This document shows positions 46,023 through 57,856 of a stretch of 64,000 nt of DNA, one piece after another. Within the stretch, counting starts at the first letter, position 1. Each line of letters starts with the position of its first letter. The notes beneath the pieces were generated by a model that had not been told where the DNA came from, did not search any database, and saw nothing but the letters and a program-made list of their open reading frames with translations. Source of the DNA: Marsupella aquatica (Eukaryota; Marchantiophyta); assembly GCA_973895155.1 (NCBI GenBank), contig OZ316898.1, positions 13,206,001 to 13,270,000 of the forward strand, given 5' to 3'. The position numbers and the translations under genes are program-made.

Positions 46023-46319
46023 CTAAGGCCTTAATTCCTTTTTCAAAATAATCATGATTTTGAGAAATAGAGTCCTAAAACAGGCACTAAAATCAGCATA
46101 TTTTATTGACATTCATCCTTTGCATTTTTAAACTAGAGTTTACAGCAATGTTTGAGACAAAATATATTCAAAACCTGATTTTAATAGAATAGACCTCTCA
46201 AAACAAGTATAAATATCATAGTCTAGGCTCAAAGGCCATTTACATCTCAAAACTTGCCATTAAAGTCTAGTTCTTTGTAGCTAAAACAACAGTAAAAAGT
46301 CTTACAAAAATATCCTCAT

Positions 46320-49300
46320 CTAAGCATCTCTTGTTTCCTCAACACTTGCTACAACTCCTGAAGAGTCAAGTCCAATGATTTCCTCCTCTTCAACTCCTAT
46401 CTCTGGTATTGGTAGAATGGTCTCTTCAACATCAACATCTGAATCCACCATGCCCTTGCCGTCATCTTCCTCAATGTTGTCCACCAGGTTTAGAATCCTC
46501 CCTTTCAAGACACTGCTCTGGCGCTCATCAATCGCTACAGCAACACAATGTCTTCCTTGTGCCAAAGAGGAAGACAATCCTGTGCCTGACCCTGAACAAA
46601 TATCTAGCACCCAGTCTCCAACCTGGCTAAAATGGGTAACTTCCCAATCCAATAATACTCTTGGCTTCTGGTAAAAGTTCACCATCTTATTGTCCCCATT
46701 GTGTTTCAACTTATTGGTCACAGCTGGACACACAACCACATTATTTCGAGACTCATTAGTCTCAAAATTGAAATGCTCCAAAGATCGTTTCCCATCCTGA
46801 TTGTGAAAGCCGATGGTAAAACACTCAAAATTGTTGTTAAGCCTTGCACCTCCTGCATTCTTAACATTGTCTTTCACCCTGCAAAAACCAAAACTTTCAT
46901 TATGAATTTATTTCAAAATCCAACATCATGAAATCATGAATACCAAAAAAATATATTCATGTTTTGAAATATTTCTTACCAAATGCAATTCTGGAAACCA
47001 CTATTACACTCAGCTTTCAAGACAATCTTGATAGCATCGTACTGGTCAATACTATGATGAATGATAATTCGCCAAAGATTGGCCTTGGTGACAACCTTGA
47101 AACACTGAACCATCTTGGTCACCTCTTCCACACCCCATCCAACATTGTCTTCATGAAGACAAGCAGTCATTCCAAACCCATAAGGAATATCTGCCAAAGC
47201 CAATGTGTAAGCTCGTGATGAGACTACCTCGTGCAACCGTTGAGCATCATGTGTAAAGATATCATAGTATACATCCCCAAACTATGGATGCTCAAAAGCA
47301 TTAGGGTGGAGTTCACTTCCCTGGGTCTCTCGGCAAGATGTCTTCATTGCCCACCAGTTCTGTGCTTGTGCAATATGCGCATTGAACTTATCTGGGAAGG
47401 ACTTCAACTCTTTGCTTTCTTCACTCTCTCCTTTCTTTTTCCGGGAGCTGCTGTCTTTCTGAGAGAAACAATTTGGGTATTAGATTCCTACATACTCAAG
47501 AATAAAATTGTAAAACAAATGCACAATAAATTATCTCAAATAAACATGCACAATCAATTATCTCAAATAAACTTACCCAAGTCTGGAAGACAGGAACAAA
47601 GTTCTTCAGCACATTATCAGTGCAGTGTTCTGGGTACTTGGTTTTGCAATTCTTCCAACTCTCTTCATGAAGGCAGGTAAGAAATGCTTTTTGCACTTGC
47701 ATTTGGAATTTGTGTCGTTGAAATTCCTGTCCCATCTCTTGAAGAGATAGTTCCTTTGCCAAAACCCTTTGTAACACTGGACAAATCATGTCTGGATCTT
47801 TCAATGCCTGCATGTGTCTCCACTCAGTCAACTTCATATCCTCACACAACATTCTAGCATCTCCAGACTTGGATATCTTTTTCTTGGTCTTATCTCCTTT
47901 CTGTCCTTTTATTTCACAATTCTCCCATCTGTCAAAGATCTGTCGTATGAAAGACCAAACAAGATCCTTACGAAATGCCAACTGAAATAAATTATCATTG
48001 GCATTCAGAACCTCAGAATCTTTACGTACACCCCAGTCCTTTAGATTGATTTCAGTGGCACACTCCTTCTTGAAATCAACATTTGATGAAGATCCATTCT
48101 CCACAAATCGCATGTGAATGTAATTCACTCTTTGGATGGTGCTCATCTGTTGACGAAATTCAGAGTCTATATTATGACTCCAAGCTAAGTTCCTTGCTTC
48201 CTGGATAGATAAGCCTGCAAAGATCCAAGATTGCACTCTCCTGTAGGACTTGTTGTTGGGAAATTGTAATGCCAGGTCTGCCTTTGCACAAGCAGAATGA
48301 TTTCCCCCAATCACATAATAGTGGTACTCATTCTTTTTTGAGAATTCAAAATCACCTCGAGTTGGGCACTCCTTGGGATCAACCAAGAGAACAAAAGGTG
48401 TTGCTAGTGGACTAGCTCCAGTTGCTTTCATCCTTGTGGTCAATTGTGTAAGAAAGTAGGGCTGGATATGCCTTACTTGGTACACTGGCAACTCCAAAGA
48501 TTTCTCACGGACAGGTGGGTGAAGTTGTCCAATGTCAATAGTGACTGTCTCCTCTTGAACTCCACACCTCATCAAAATCCCTTCCTGGTAGATCACCCGA
48601 GCATCCATGGACATAGATTGAGCCTTCTGCTCCAAATGAGTGGGGACTTTTTCCAATGTCTGCTTCTTGGATTTTGGTGGAGTTGGTCCTGCACCTTGAG
48701 AACCCTCTGGTCCACGTTTCTTTGATGAAGTCCGAGTACCGGCAGTGCCCTGTGCTGATCCTCCAGTCACGGTTGTCCCCTCTTGCGATATTACATTTTG
48801 TGAACCACCACCAGATATTGGAGATGTAACAACCATCTTTCTTGCCGGGACAGAGCTCGGACGAGATCCAGAAGGAGCAGAAGAAGGACCAGACTTTGGT
48901 GGACGGGCACTGGCACTCTTCTCTGCTGCTTTTCGAAGAATCTCCCTAGACTTTCGAATTGCACTCTTCAGTGTGCTGGCGTGATGTTCAAACACATAAC
49001 CAGCAATGAGCTGTGCAATCTCATCATAGCTTTCTTCTGCCGACAGATTCTTCACCTTCTCAATAATCATCTCAATGTCATCAGCCAAGTAACAATGTGC
49101 AGCTCTTCCAGAAAATCTCTCAATGTCAACTGCAATCAGTGTAGACGTCTCCTTTGTTGTGATAAGCATATTGAGTACATCGCCCCCTCGTCGAAAGACA
49201 TCAATCCGGCCATAATTCACCCAACCAAGACCTCCAGAAGGCAAGGTCTCGTAGATGCACAACATCAAAAAAGGTTTCTTCCATGATTCTGTCCCCAATG

Positions 49301-49391
49301 ATATTGTCCAAGAAGAGTTTCCAAAATCTGTCAAAGGATGCTCAACAAAAATTGAGTCTAACACCTTCTCCTGTGATTTTGGTTCAACCAT
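46320..49391 (-). CDS. Element C ParB-like / beta-class DNA methyltransferase fusion
   Basis: Exons 49391-47577, 47458-46980 and 46878-46320 join in phase to about 950 residues, with one in-frame TAG near 47,280 (in FEHP-stop-FGDVYY). Order: an unidentified N-terminal domain; a Ser/Pro/Arg linker with KKRGPEGS and KSKK basic patches; a ParB/sulfiredoxin-like box (YYVIGGNHSACAKADL, near 48,310); a helical region (FIRQIFDRWENCEIKGQ); then methylase motif IV LALADIPYGF (near 47,180), motif X NFYQKPRVLLDW and motif I VLDICSGSGT (near 46,590), with an acidic tail. The IV-X-I order defines the beta class of N4-cytosine/N6-adenine methylases. A leader intron (49,496-49,401) precedes the ATG, as in element A. 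That intron and intron 46,979-46,879 each hold a TTCATGAATTCATGAA-type palindrome. Confidence 0.75.
46926..46941. repeat. Element C palindrome copy in methyltransferase intron
   Basis: ATCATGAAATCATGAA, a two-mismatch form of TTCATGAATTCATGAA, inside intron 46,979-46,879. Confidence 0.6.
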
Positions 49392-49467
49392 CTTGACTTC
49401 CTGAAATCAAGTCCAACATTTCAAAGTTAGCCCTGTTCGTTTGGCAAGTTCAGTTGTAGAATTTACG

Positions 49468-49483
49468 TTCATGATTTCATGAA
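49468..49483. repeat. Element C palindrome copy in leader intron
   Basis: TTCATGATTTCATGAA, one mismatch from the consensus, inside leader intron 49,496-49,401 of the ParB-methyltransferase gene. Confidence 0.75.
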
Positions 49484-49619
49484 GCAAGGTTCTTACCTTA
49501 ATAGTGGAGTCAGAAGTTGAATTTGCAGCGCCCGAGCCTAGATGGTTATTCCCGCTCAGAAGTGTGTCTTAGGTATTTTTCTCCCTGGTTTGGCTTAGCT
49601 TATCTCCTCCACCTCCCTG

Positions 49620-50290
49620 GCCGATGCCCGAGCCGATCGATCCCTCCCAACTTAATGTAGTTTGTCCCTCTCTTGGTCCCGATTCCAAAGGCCTCCCGAT
49701 CGTCTCTCCCCCTTCTAATTCTCCTTTCTCTGCACGCCTCCCTTCTGTCGGCGGCTCTTCCCTTCCACCTGCGTTGGTCGCTCCCTCGGCCGGCGACTCT
49801 TGCTCCCTCCCCCGACCTTCACCAATTTCTCCTCCCTGCGCCTTCTACTATTTCTCCTCCCTGCGCCTTCGACTATTTCTCTCCCCTGGCCTTCGACTAT
49901 TTCTCTCCCCCTGGCCTTCGACTATTTCTCTCCCCCTAGCATTCGACTGTTTCTCTCCCCCGGCCTTTGATAATTGATTCTCCCTTGGCGCTTCGACAAT
50001 TTCTCCCCGGGCGCCTTCGACAATTTCCGCTCACTCCCCCGGCCTTTGACAATTTCCGCTCACTCCTTGGCCTTCGAAAATTTTGCCTCCCTCCCCAGCC
50101 TTCGACAATTTTGCCTCCCTCCCCAGCCTTCAAAAATTTCTCTTCCCCGAAAACAATTGCTTCTCCCAGGCTTTCGCCAATCCCTCACTCCCCCGACCTT
50201 CGACAATTTTGCCTCACTCCTTGGCCTTCGACAATTTTGCCTCCCTCCCCAGCTTGACAATTTCTCTTCCCCGAAAACAATTGCCGGCTG
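49620..50290. repeat. Pyrimidine-rich degenerate tandem repeats in the divergent promoter region of element C
   Basis: Units such as CCTTCGACTATTTCTCtCCC and CCTTCGACAATTTTGCCTCC are repeated about 15 times with 22-36 bp spacing. Long frames across it (Ser/Pro/Leu/Phe-rich) are by-products of the repeat. It lies between the start of the ParB-methyltransferase gene and the transposase gene. Confidence 0.8.
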
Positions 50291-51365
50291 CCTGGCCTGC
50301 TGCGCTCACTCAAAACTCTCCCCAACTCGCAAGCCAACTCTTCCCCTCCCTTCCACGATTGATGTGCGCCTGAACAGTCACGCTATTCCAGTCCACTGCA
50401 AGCTTCCATTCGAGCTTCCATTCCACTCCGAGATTAGATAGCTGCACCAGATGTTGGTCCGGCCCTGATTTTCGGTTCCAGTTTAGGGATTCAATCAAAG
50501 ACTCAATTCAATTCCTATTCAGAACGTACCAATCACTGAGGGAAGCGCTTTCCACAGCACCAAACATCAGGCCACCATAGCTCTTTGCCGAGCTTCCTTT
50601 CCCGTCACGCTTTGCAGATGCACGCCCATACTCCCAACAGCTGACAGTCCAATTTGTCCCAAACTTAGCAATTTCCAATTTTTGGGTTCATGAATTCATG
50701 AACCTTTTGCCACCTCCACTTCACGAATCCAGGAAGGTCGTAACCCTTCATGAATTCATGAAAGGGAATCAAGTATCATTTTGAAAGAATCTAGTAAAAA
50801 GTCAAAATTTGTGCCCAAAATAACCAATACAACGGGGAAAAGAAATACAAGTAAAAACCAAGAAAATGCCTAAAACAGGGGTCATCTAAGACATTTTTGC
50901 TTGCAATTGAATAGTATGCAAAAACATGAACAAAAAAGTGGGGTAAAAATGACCAATGCATTACTGATACACTATCTTAAGATGTTGGCATGAAAACATA
51001 TGCTTTTAGTAAAAAATAAAATTATGACACCTTTGCTGACAATATTTGAGGAGAAGACTTCAGCAATGAGTTATCCAAGTCTCCAAGAACTCTAATGAGT
51101 ATTAGAAACCTGAAAACATAAGTTAACCTGTGAGATTTGGAGAAACAATAAATTATTTTCTCATGAAAGATTTCTTTCCTTGTCACTACTTCCTAATAAA
51201 CGGTGTGGCACATTTCTTAATTTTATTGCTAATTAATATTTTGAGTTATTTTCAAAAACCTATAAAAGGGGCTTCTTATTCATGACTCTATCTCATTTCA
51301 ATTTTTCAGTTTGAGTTCATTTAGTGTTTTAGGTGTTCCCTTGTGAGTTTTGTGCATATTTTGAA
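50291..51365. promoter_or_regulatory. Upstream region and TATA box of the element C transposase gene
   Basis: A TATA box (TATAAAAGG) at 51,261-51,269 lies about 100 bp before the ATG at 51,366. The two palindromes at 50,685-50,762 lie about 500 bp upstream. Nothing else was recognised. Confidence 0.55.
50685..50762. repeat. Element C palindrome pair upstream of the transposase gene
   Basis: A perfect 20-bp palindrome, GGTTCATGAATTCATGAACC, lies at 50,685-50,704. CCCTTCATGAATTCATGAAA follows at 50,744-50,763, with the core at 50,747-50,762. Centres are 60 bp apart. Further copies lie at 51,716-51,730 (within the first transposase exon) and 54,916-54,934 (just after its stop). Confidence 0.85.
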
Positions 51366-54300
51366 ATGGCAGCCTGTTATGAGTCGGATGATTATTCGGA
51401 TGGTATTTCGGATGATGTTTCCTTCCCGGACTGTCCTTGTCCTGTTACTTCTCCAGATGCTCCTAGCAAAACCACTATTTTGGAGATGCCTCCCCCAACT
51501 CCAATGAGTAAGCTGAAAGTCAAGGCTCTTAGTGTACCAAATATGAAGCAAAAATTATTTGGTCCTTGTGTGAGTGATCATTCTGAGTCTTCACACTCAT
51601 CTGAGAGTACAAGTCCCCCTGGCCGTCAAGTATTATCGAATCCTTCTCAAAAGGGGGTTAATTTGGGGGTGCATTCTGTAGGCCCTCAACATAGTGGAGA
51701 TGTGAAAAAGAGGACTCATGAATTCATGAAGGCCAGATCTGGAGATGTGCCAAACAGGCCCAGTCAAACCCTGAAAGTGGATTTTTGTGCACTACGGGAA
51801 AGTCGTGGTGTGCAACATGCACCAATGAAAGAGATTGAGTATTCTCGTCCTACATCTTTCAGATTTCAAGGAGGAGTGAGAGTGGAAACAAGGAGGCCTC
51901 TTGGAAATGAGATGAATTCGAACAAGGAGAGGATCAATTTGAGAAGATCTCCAGGGAACTTTGATCGTTTGGCTGAGGTTGGAAGCGGATCTAAGTTAGG
52001 ATACAACAAGGGCAAGAAGAAGATCTTTGAAGAGATTCCAAACAAGAGGGCAAGAGAGTCAACCCAAGGTGGTTTCTTTGGGGATTCAAATGGAAATCGA
52101 TCAAACTCACTCCTTTTGAGAGTGAAGGAGGAGCCATTGAGTCCTCGCGGGCGGGTGAGGAGGGGCTTGTCTGCATACCAACTCGATAAACTTGTGGAGA
52201 TATCATCTTCAATCGAAGAATCTTCGTCTGAGAGTGAAGGAGAGCATGCAGAGAGACCTATGATGGCTAAAAAACGACCGTCAAATCTCCGCTTGTGTGA
52301 AACAAAGATGACAGATGAGGATATCAAGAAGACAAATCATAAGTACTGTTGTCAACGTCATTGTCTCCTGAGTCTTTCACCAAAACAAATTCGTGAAGCA
52401 CGCTCAAAGTTTTTGAGGGAAAAATCTCAGGATCGATCTTTATCGTTGTAGTGGCTCGTCAAGCAAGACGGAAATGAAGAGGGGAGGTCCAATGTCACAT
52501 ACATGATTGGACAAAGAGACGTGTGTCGAAAAGCTTTCAAGATGGTCTTTTGTGTAGGAAATGAAAGATTGAATAGGATCAAGAAGCTAGGAAATCAAGA
52601 TCTTGCTTATCCTAGACCGGTTGGTCGACCTCAATCTGTGAGAACATTAGTGTTGAGTTCTTGGTTGAAGTCATTTTTTGAGACTCGTGTGGAGACTCTA
52701 CCAAATAAAGATGTTTCACATTTGCCTGATAATTATTCCAAGCTAGAAGTTTGGAAAATATATGATTCAAGCTATGTGATCACTGACGAGTCATCCAAAA
52801 TATCATATCGGCAATTTTTGAAAGTATGGTCACAAGACTTTGGGCACGTGAAGATTCCTCTTGTGAATCGTTTTAGTGCTTGTGCGGACTGTGAAGAATT
52901 CAAAACCATTCGAGACAAAGGAGTCTCCGAAACTGAAAAACGTAAGTCATTTTTATTTTGTTGTTTTGAACATGTCTTTGTATTAGATAATTGTCAGGAA
53001 ATCAATTGAGGAATGGCTAAACATTAGGAATGAATTTCAAGTTAACAACTTTGCTCGACCATTTTTGGATTGATTGCAGGGAGAGGAGAAATAATGTTAC
53101 AAAAACATCGAGAGCAACAATCAAAAGAGCGGGAAAAACTGGCAAAGCATCGAAAGAAGTGTTTCACAAACCCAGAAAAATATTTGGGAGTTGTGATTGA
53201 TGGAATGGATCAAAAAAAGACTAGATTACCCCATTGGCCACGTCCTCCAAAATCCGTCGATGAGTCCTGCTTAATCCAAATGCATGTGGTTGGTTGTCTT
53301 CTTTTCCACGGAGCACTATTTTCTAGGGTTTTCCTTAATTATCCAATTCTCCATAATGATGGAAATCTTACCATTACTATTTTACAAAGAGTATTCCTAG
53401 AATATCAAGAGAAGTATGGGGGCCTTCCACCTGTTTTTTACCTTCAGCTTGACAATACAAGTAGGGAAAACAAAAACAATTTACTTTTCACATATCTTCA
53501 CATGCTGGTACAAAAAAAGGTATTTCGAAAAATCAAACTTGGATTCCTCTTAGTTGGACATACCCATGATCAAATAGATCAGATGTTCAGTAGGTTTTCA
53601 AAAAGGCTTGGAAGATTTAAGGCCTTTACCTATGATAGTTTATGTAAGATTATTCGAGAGTCTTACCAACCTCACCCTGAAATTACCCTTTTAAATGAGA
53701 CATACGATTTCCGAAAATTTGCTTTCTCAGAGCCTGCTATGATCAGAGAAAGGATACGAAATGTTACGTTCCATCACCAGTACAAAATTTCTTTTGCTTG
53801 TGAAGATGATCAAGTTCCAACACAATGGGGGAAGAAATTTTCCACCGACACTATTTGGAAACCAGAAGGAGGTGTTAAATTGTTGAAAGAAGACTTGCCA
53901 CTAAAGGTGATTGGTTGCTCGGATGGGATGCCACTTGTGAAGAAAGGAGACAAGAAACAAGATGAAGGAAGGGTTGGAAATCAAGCTCACATATCATCTT
54001 CGGGAAAAATGACCCTGTCCGAAATGGATGATTGTTTGAATGAAATTCAAAAAGGTATATTTGCAGCTCAGATATTATTCTCTGAAGAAGAAGTTGTTTG
54101 GTGGACTTCTTTTTTTGAGGAACAAAGAGAATTCAATCAATCTCTCTTGCTTGAAGAAAGACCTTTGATCTCTCCATTTGAATGGCCCAAGGCGCAAGGG
54201 GATACAAATGTTGAAGCTGATCTTGGAGCTGAACCTCTTACAACTATATTGAATGAGGAAGAAATTGAAGAGAGAGTGTACGGTCCAACTAGAGATATTT

Positions 54301-54827
54301 ATGTTGGTCCATATCGAAATCAAGAAAAGATTGATGCAGAGAAGGAGAATATGGAAGGTGATTTTTCGGATTTGGAAATCAACACATTTATTTCTGTGGC
54401 CGGAGAAAAGTCTCAATTATTTTGGGTGGCTAAAGTGGAAAAAATTGTTCTTCGCGATGAGGCTCACATCCCAAAGATTATCTCAGTTTTGTGGCATGCA
54501 GCAAAGAAAGGATCTGACCCTTGGAAAGGAAAATATCTGCCAGAAGTATTGAGTTACGAGAAGAAAAAAAGTGGACGAGGCAAGGGAACCTTGAAACCAG
54601 TTTGGTTTCATCAAGACCTTGATCTGTCTTCAACTACGGTGTTTGCATATAATTTTATGCTAACAAGGTCTGATACTCTTTACAAGAAAACAATAGATCG
54701 TATTAAAATCCGACTCTCAGAATTTCTCAAGGAGGAGAAAGACCAAGAAGGTGAAGGTAGCATAGTAAGAAATTATCAAGAAGAAACTTCAATGGAAGTT
54801 ACTCTAGAAATGAATGGTAGGAATTGA
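51366..54827 (+). CDS. Element C transposase-like protein (DUF7869-type), nearly intact
   Basis: Exons 51,366-52,941 and 53,080-54,827 (AAAAAC|GTAAGT donor, GATTGCAG acceptor) join in phase to about 1,107 residues, with one in-frame TAG at 52,449-52,451. The first 300 residues are Ser-rich and basic (MAACYESDDYSDG...). Then come a DNA-binding-like segment, GQRDVCRKAFKMVFCVG, a Cys pair in FSACADCEEF, and the core motifs VIDGMDQKKT (near 53,195), LQLDNTSRENKN (near 53,443) and GHTHDQIDQMFSRFS (near 53,556). Conserved Trp/acidic segments follow (EEVVWWTSFFEEQ, LFWVAKVEKI). The D, D and D/H residues in these motifs fit an RNase H-fold transposase, but that fold is inferred. It is closest to the element A copy. 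Confidence 0.75.
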
Positions 54828-55463
54828 GATTTACCAATCTTTGGCGATTTTGTCAAACATTAGTATTTGCAATTTATTATTATTTGAGTTCCTGGCAAAC
54901 CATAAATGTTGTGAATGATGAATTCATGAATCATATTGAAAGAAGTTTGGCATTTTGAGAATGTCCCTAGTGTGAGTGGTCTTGTTTGGGAATTTCAAAA
55001 AACAAAATATCAACTAAAAGAGTTACCTTGTAGAATCTCATATATTTTGAAGTGCTTTATAAATTCATCATTCCCTTATTGTGAAGAATAGTTTTACTTA
55101 GCAAATGAGCCAGAGGATCCAACAAATTGCAAAATCCTTAGGAAATCTTGCCCATCTTTTAAAAACTTTACATACGTGGGATTTCAATGAAGTTTAGGGT
55201 GGTATTTCAGGGGTGAATGTGTTATTGAGCCAATTGAAGGTGTGCAAGTACAAATTGCAACTTTGAAATATGTGTTATTTAATAATTAAATGTTTCCCAC
55301 AACCAGTTTTGTGATTTTGAATAGTCAAAATGATAGCCTATATTGTGCTTTTTGGCAAGTTTTGAGTTCTTGTAAAAAAAAGAGCTTGTTTTTAGATGCA
55401 TTTTTTGCCTTTTTCCATATTTTTAAGGTTTTTTATCAATAGTTCTTATAGATTGGGCTTATT
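54828..55463. other. Element C 3' subterminal region
   Basis: AT-rich, no gene. It holds one palindrome copy (ATGAATTCAT core at 54,916-54,934) and the inverted partner of the left subterminal word at 55,353-55,365. Confidence 0.6.
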
Positions 55464-55487
55464 ACCCATCCTTTAAGGCTTCGTGTT
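55464..55487 (-). repeat. Element C right terminal inverted repeat
   Basis: 24 bp ACCCATCCTTTAAGGCTTCG then TGTT. GCGAA-type repeats of the surrounding CACTA element start 20 bp further on. Confidence 0.85.
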
Positions 55488-55809
55488 TTAGTATTTCCTA
55501 GTTATCCAAGTTCGCAATGGGTTCGCACTTTCATGGGAACACGACTTTCAATCAATGTTTTGCAAGGGATTTCTCTTGGCAGTGGACCCAATGTGGAAGG
55601 CAAATGTTTTTTATAAGATCCATGCAAGTATATAGGTGGATATACCAAAATGTTAGGGCTTGAATTAAGGAACCCAATACACAAGAGGGGTGGCATATCT
55701 GATGCCGGCCAAGTCACCCTACTCAACATATGCTATCCTAGCTAAGCTCCAACACGGCTAGTCAGTGACATGTATCTCATGAGCCCGGTCATGAGATTCT
55801 ACAAGCTAA

Positions 55810-57856
55810 CTAAAATGGACTCTTCCGACCCCGCTTTGTCGGCTTCTTTGCCGGCTTCTTGCCCTTATCCTTCTGTGGATGTACAGCCTGGTGCTGACGG
55901 GTGCGCGGTGCCTTTCGGCGCTGCTGCTGCTCCTCCTCCTCCACCTGCCCATCCTCCCCCTCGTCACCTCCCTCCTGCTCCCCCTCATCATCAACCTGTC
56001 TTGATGATGCACGACTACTACCACTACCGCGATGGGATGAACCTACCTCCCGGCTACTGCCCCTCTCCCTAGAACCGCTGGTAAGAGGAGTAGCCCCCTC
56101 ATCCTCATCATCACTACTACTTGCGTCAGCACCCGACCCCTCAGGCTCATCCGAATCCTGCATCCGTACACTTAATCAGTTTCTACAAATTAAAAAGGGT
56201 CATCCACAATGTTGGCATCACAATTAATTAAACCTTGAACACCTAGATACTTACAGTAGCCAACTCGGCATCCACCATCTGAAAGAGGTACTTTCTCCCA
56301 TGCTCCATCCCTATCTCAATATGTTTCTTGGATATCTTCCTCTTATATTTCCGGTACTGCCATGCACCATAAAACCAAAAAGTAAACCCATAGGCTAAAC
56401 CAAAATTCACAATAAGAGAGGCCTTAGGCCTAGAAAAGTTAAACTACTTTGAAAACAACTCAAATTCACATTTGCGAAGCTAATGCGTTCACAAAATGCG
56501 AAGCCCTAATTTTTGCGAAGGCATTGCGATGGCTTTTGCGATGCGCGTACCTTCGCAACAGCATCAGAAAATCCAAAAAGAAAAAAGTGCATAATAGAGT
56601 TTGCGAGGCTCTTGCGAACGAATACGCATCGCAATGGGATCGCAAACTGTGATCCCGAGAGGTTTTTAAAAATGCGCAAATTTCTAAGTGTCAGTCGTGA
56701 CCTAAAACAATGCACAAGCAAGCACATGAGAGCATGGACATTCATGACATTCCATTCACTTGCATTACCTCAACTGAGAAAGTAAGGAGGAAAGAGCTTA
56801 GGGAGGAGAGGAGACACTCACAAAGTGGGCCTTGAGACCGGGGAGCCCGCCTTGACCCAGCTTGTGGACTGGATTGGGGGTGGCTTTCACTCGCTTGGCT
56901 GCATCCATGAAACGTTTGGGTGGTCTTCCTTCTTCGTCGACCACCTTTTGTACATCAGCTACCTTCTGCTCGAGTCCCTTCAGGTCATGGTCAAGGGGGA
57001 GCTTCCCGGTCTCCTTTGCTTTCAGGGATCGAGCTAGTGTATCCTTCCATTGTTCCAACTCGCGAGCTGCTTTGATTTGCACCTCAATCTTGTAAAATGC
57101 ATTCCAGATGTCCTCAGTGAATTGGAGGGGCCTGCGCAAATTCCTGTACGATCTCAAGTCTCTCAGGTGGGCTCTAATCTTCATCCTATCATGGTATCTC
57201 ATTTGAGACATGGAATTATAAATCTTGTCTGCCAGCCATTGCTCATCTATGTCAGCTCCATTCCGAAATGCATCCTTGATCTGATTCATCACTCTCTTTC
57301 GCTCTGCCTTCTCAACCTTTCCCCATTGCATGCCTCGTGAGAAATTGCTTGTGATGATCTGTTTGATGGTGCTCTTAGCCCCTGCATAGGCTAGCTCAGT
57401 TGGAGTCCCAGTTGTCTCCAAGGCAATGAATGGAAGCTTTTTCCTTGCATCCTCTTTCTGACATTGCTCATTTCGTTGTTTTCGAATTGCATCCCTCTCC
57501 TCTCTTCTCTTCTGTTTTTCTATGGCTTGAGGAGAGGCAACTCCCGACTTAGCCCTCTCCTCCCTCTTCCTTCTTTTCTCTCTAGCCTTCTCCTCAGCTG
57601 CGACCCTCTCTTCCTCGTCTCTAGTAGCTTGCCCTGCCACAATTCCTGTTTGCAAAACCTGGCCTAAAATGGCACTCAAGGAGGCAAGCCCTGCTGGAGT
57701 ATTCAAATTTACTTCACCCAACTGTGCAGCACTGAGATGTTGGGCTACTAAGTCGCTCCATGCATTCTGTTGCTTCTCCTGATTTGCCCCATTGCCACTA
57801 CCACCAGCACCATGTCCTCCACTCCCACCGTGCTCTCCACTCCCACCGGTAGCCAT
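55810..57856 (-). CDS. TNPA-like accessory transposase protein of CACTA element D
   Basis: Exons 57856-56822, 56356-56255 and 56157-55810 join in phase (GTGAGT and GTAAGT donors) to 494 residues without stops. After a Gly-rich start (MATGGSGEHGGSGGHGAGGS) come a long charged coiled-coil segment (EEERVAAEEKAREKRRKREE), a central region with FRNGADIDEQWLADKIYNSM and RAHLRDLRSYRNLRR, and a C-terminal acidic/Ser-rich part ending in a basic tail (KKPTKRGRK). Position, opposite orientation to the TNP2 gene and composition fit the TNPA/Transposase_24-type protein that binds subterminal repeats, but sequence similarity to a named family is only suggestive. GCGAA repeats lie in its second intron region and directly upstream. 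Confidence 0.55.

Larger units (their letters stand above)
45997..55490. mobile_element. Element C: 9.5-kb DNA transposon with ParB-methyltransferase cargo, nested in the CACTA element
   Basis: Terminal inverted repeats lie at 45,999-46,022 (AACACAAAGCCTTAAAGGAT then GGGT) and 55,464-55,487 (reverse complement, one mismatch in 24). TTTTAG occurs at both outer edges (45,993-45,998 and 55,486-55,491) and could be the target duplication, though it overlaps the right repeat by two bases. A second inverted match, CTCAAAACTTGCC, lies inside both ends (46,248-46,260 and 55,353-55,365). The layout is that of element B: the minus-strand ParB-methyltransferase on the left diverges from the plus-strand transposase on the right. 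It is the least decayed of the three copies. Confidence 0.85.

Noticed and set aside
49624-50441. Long Ser/Pro/Phe-rich open frames on both strands
   Set aside because: They are by-products of the pyrimidine-rich tandem repeat; frames in several registers are equally open.
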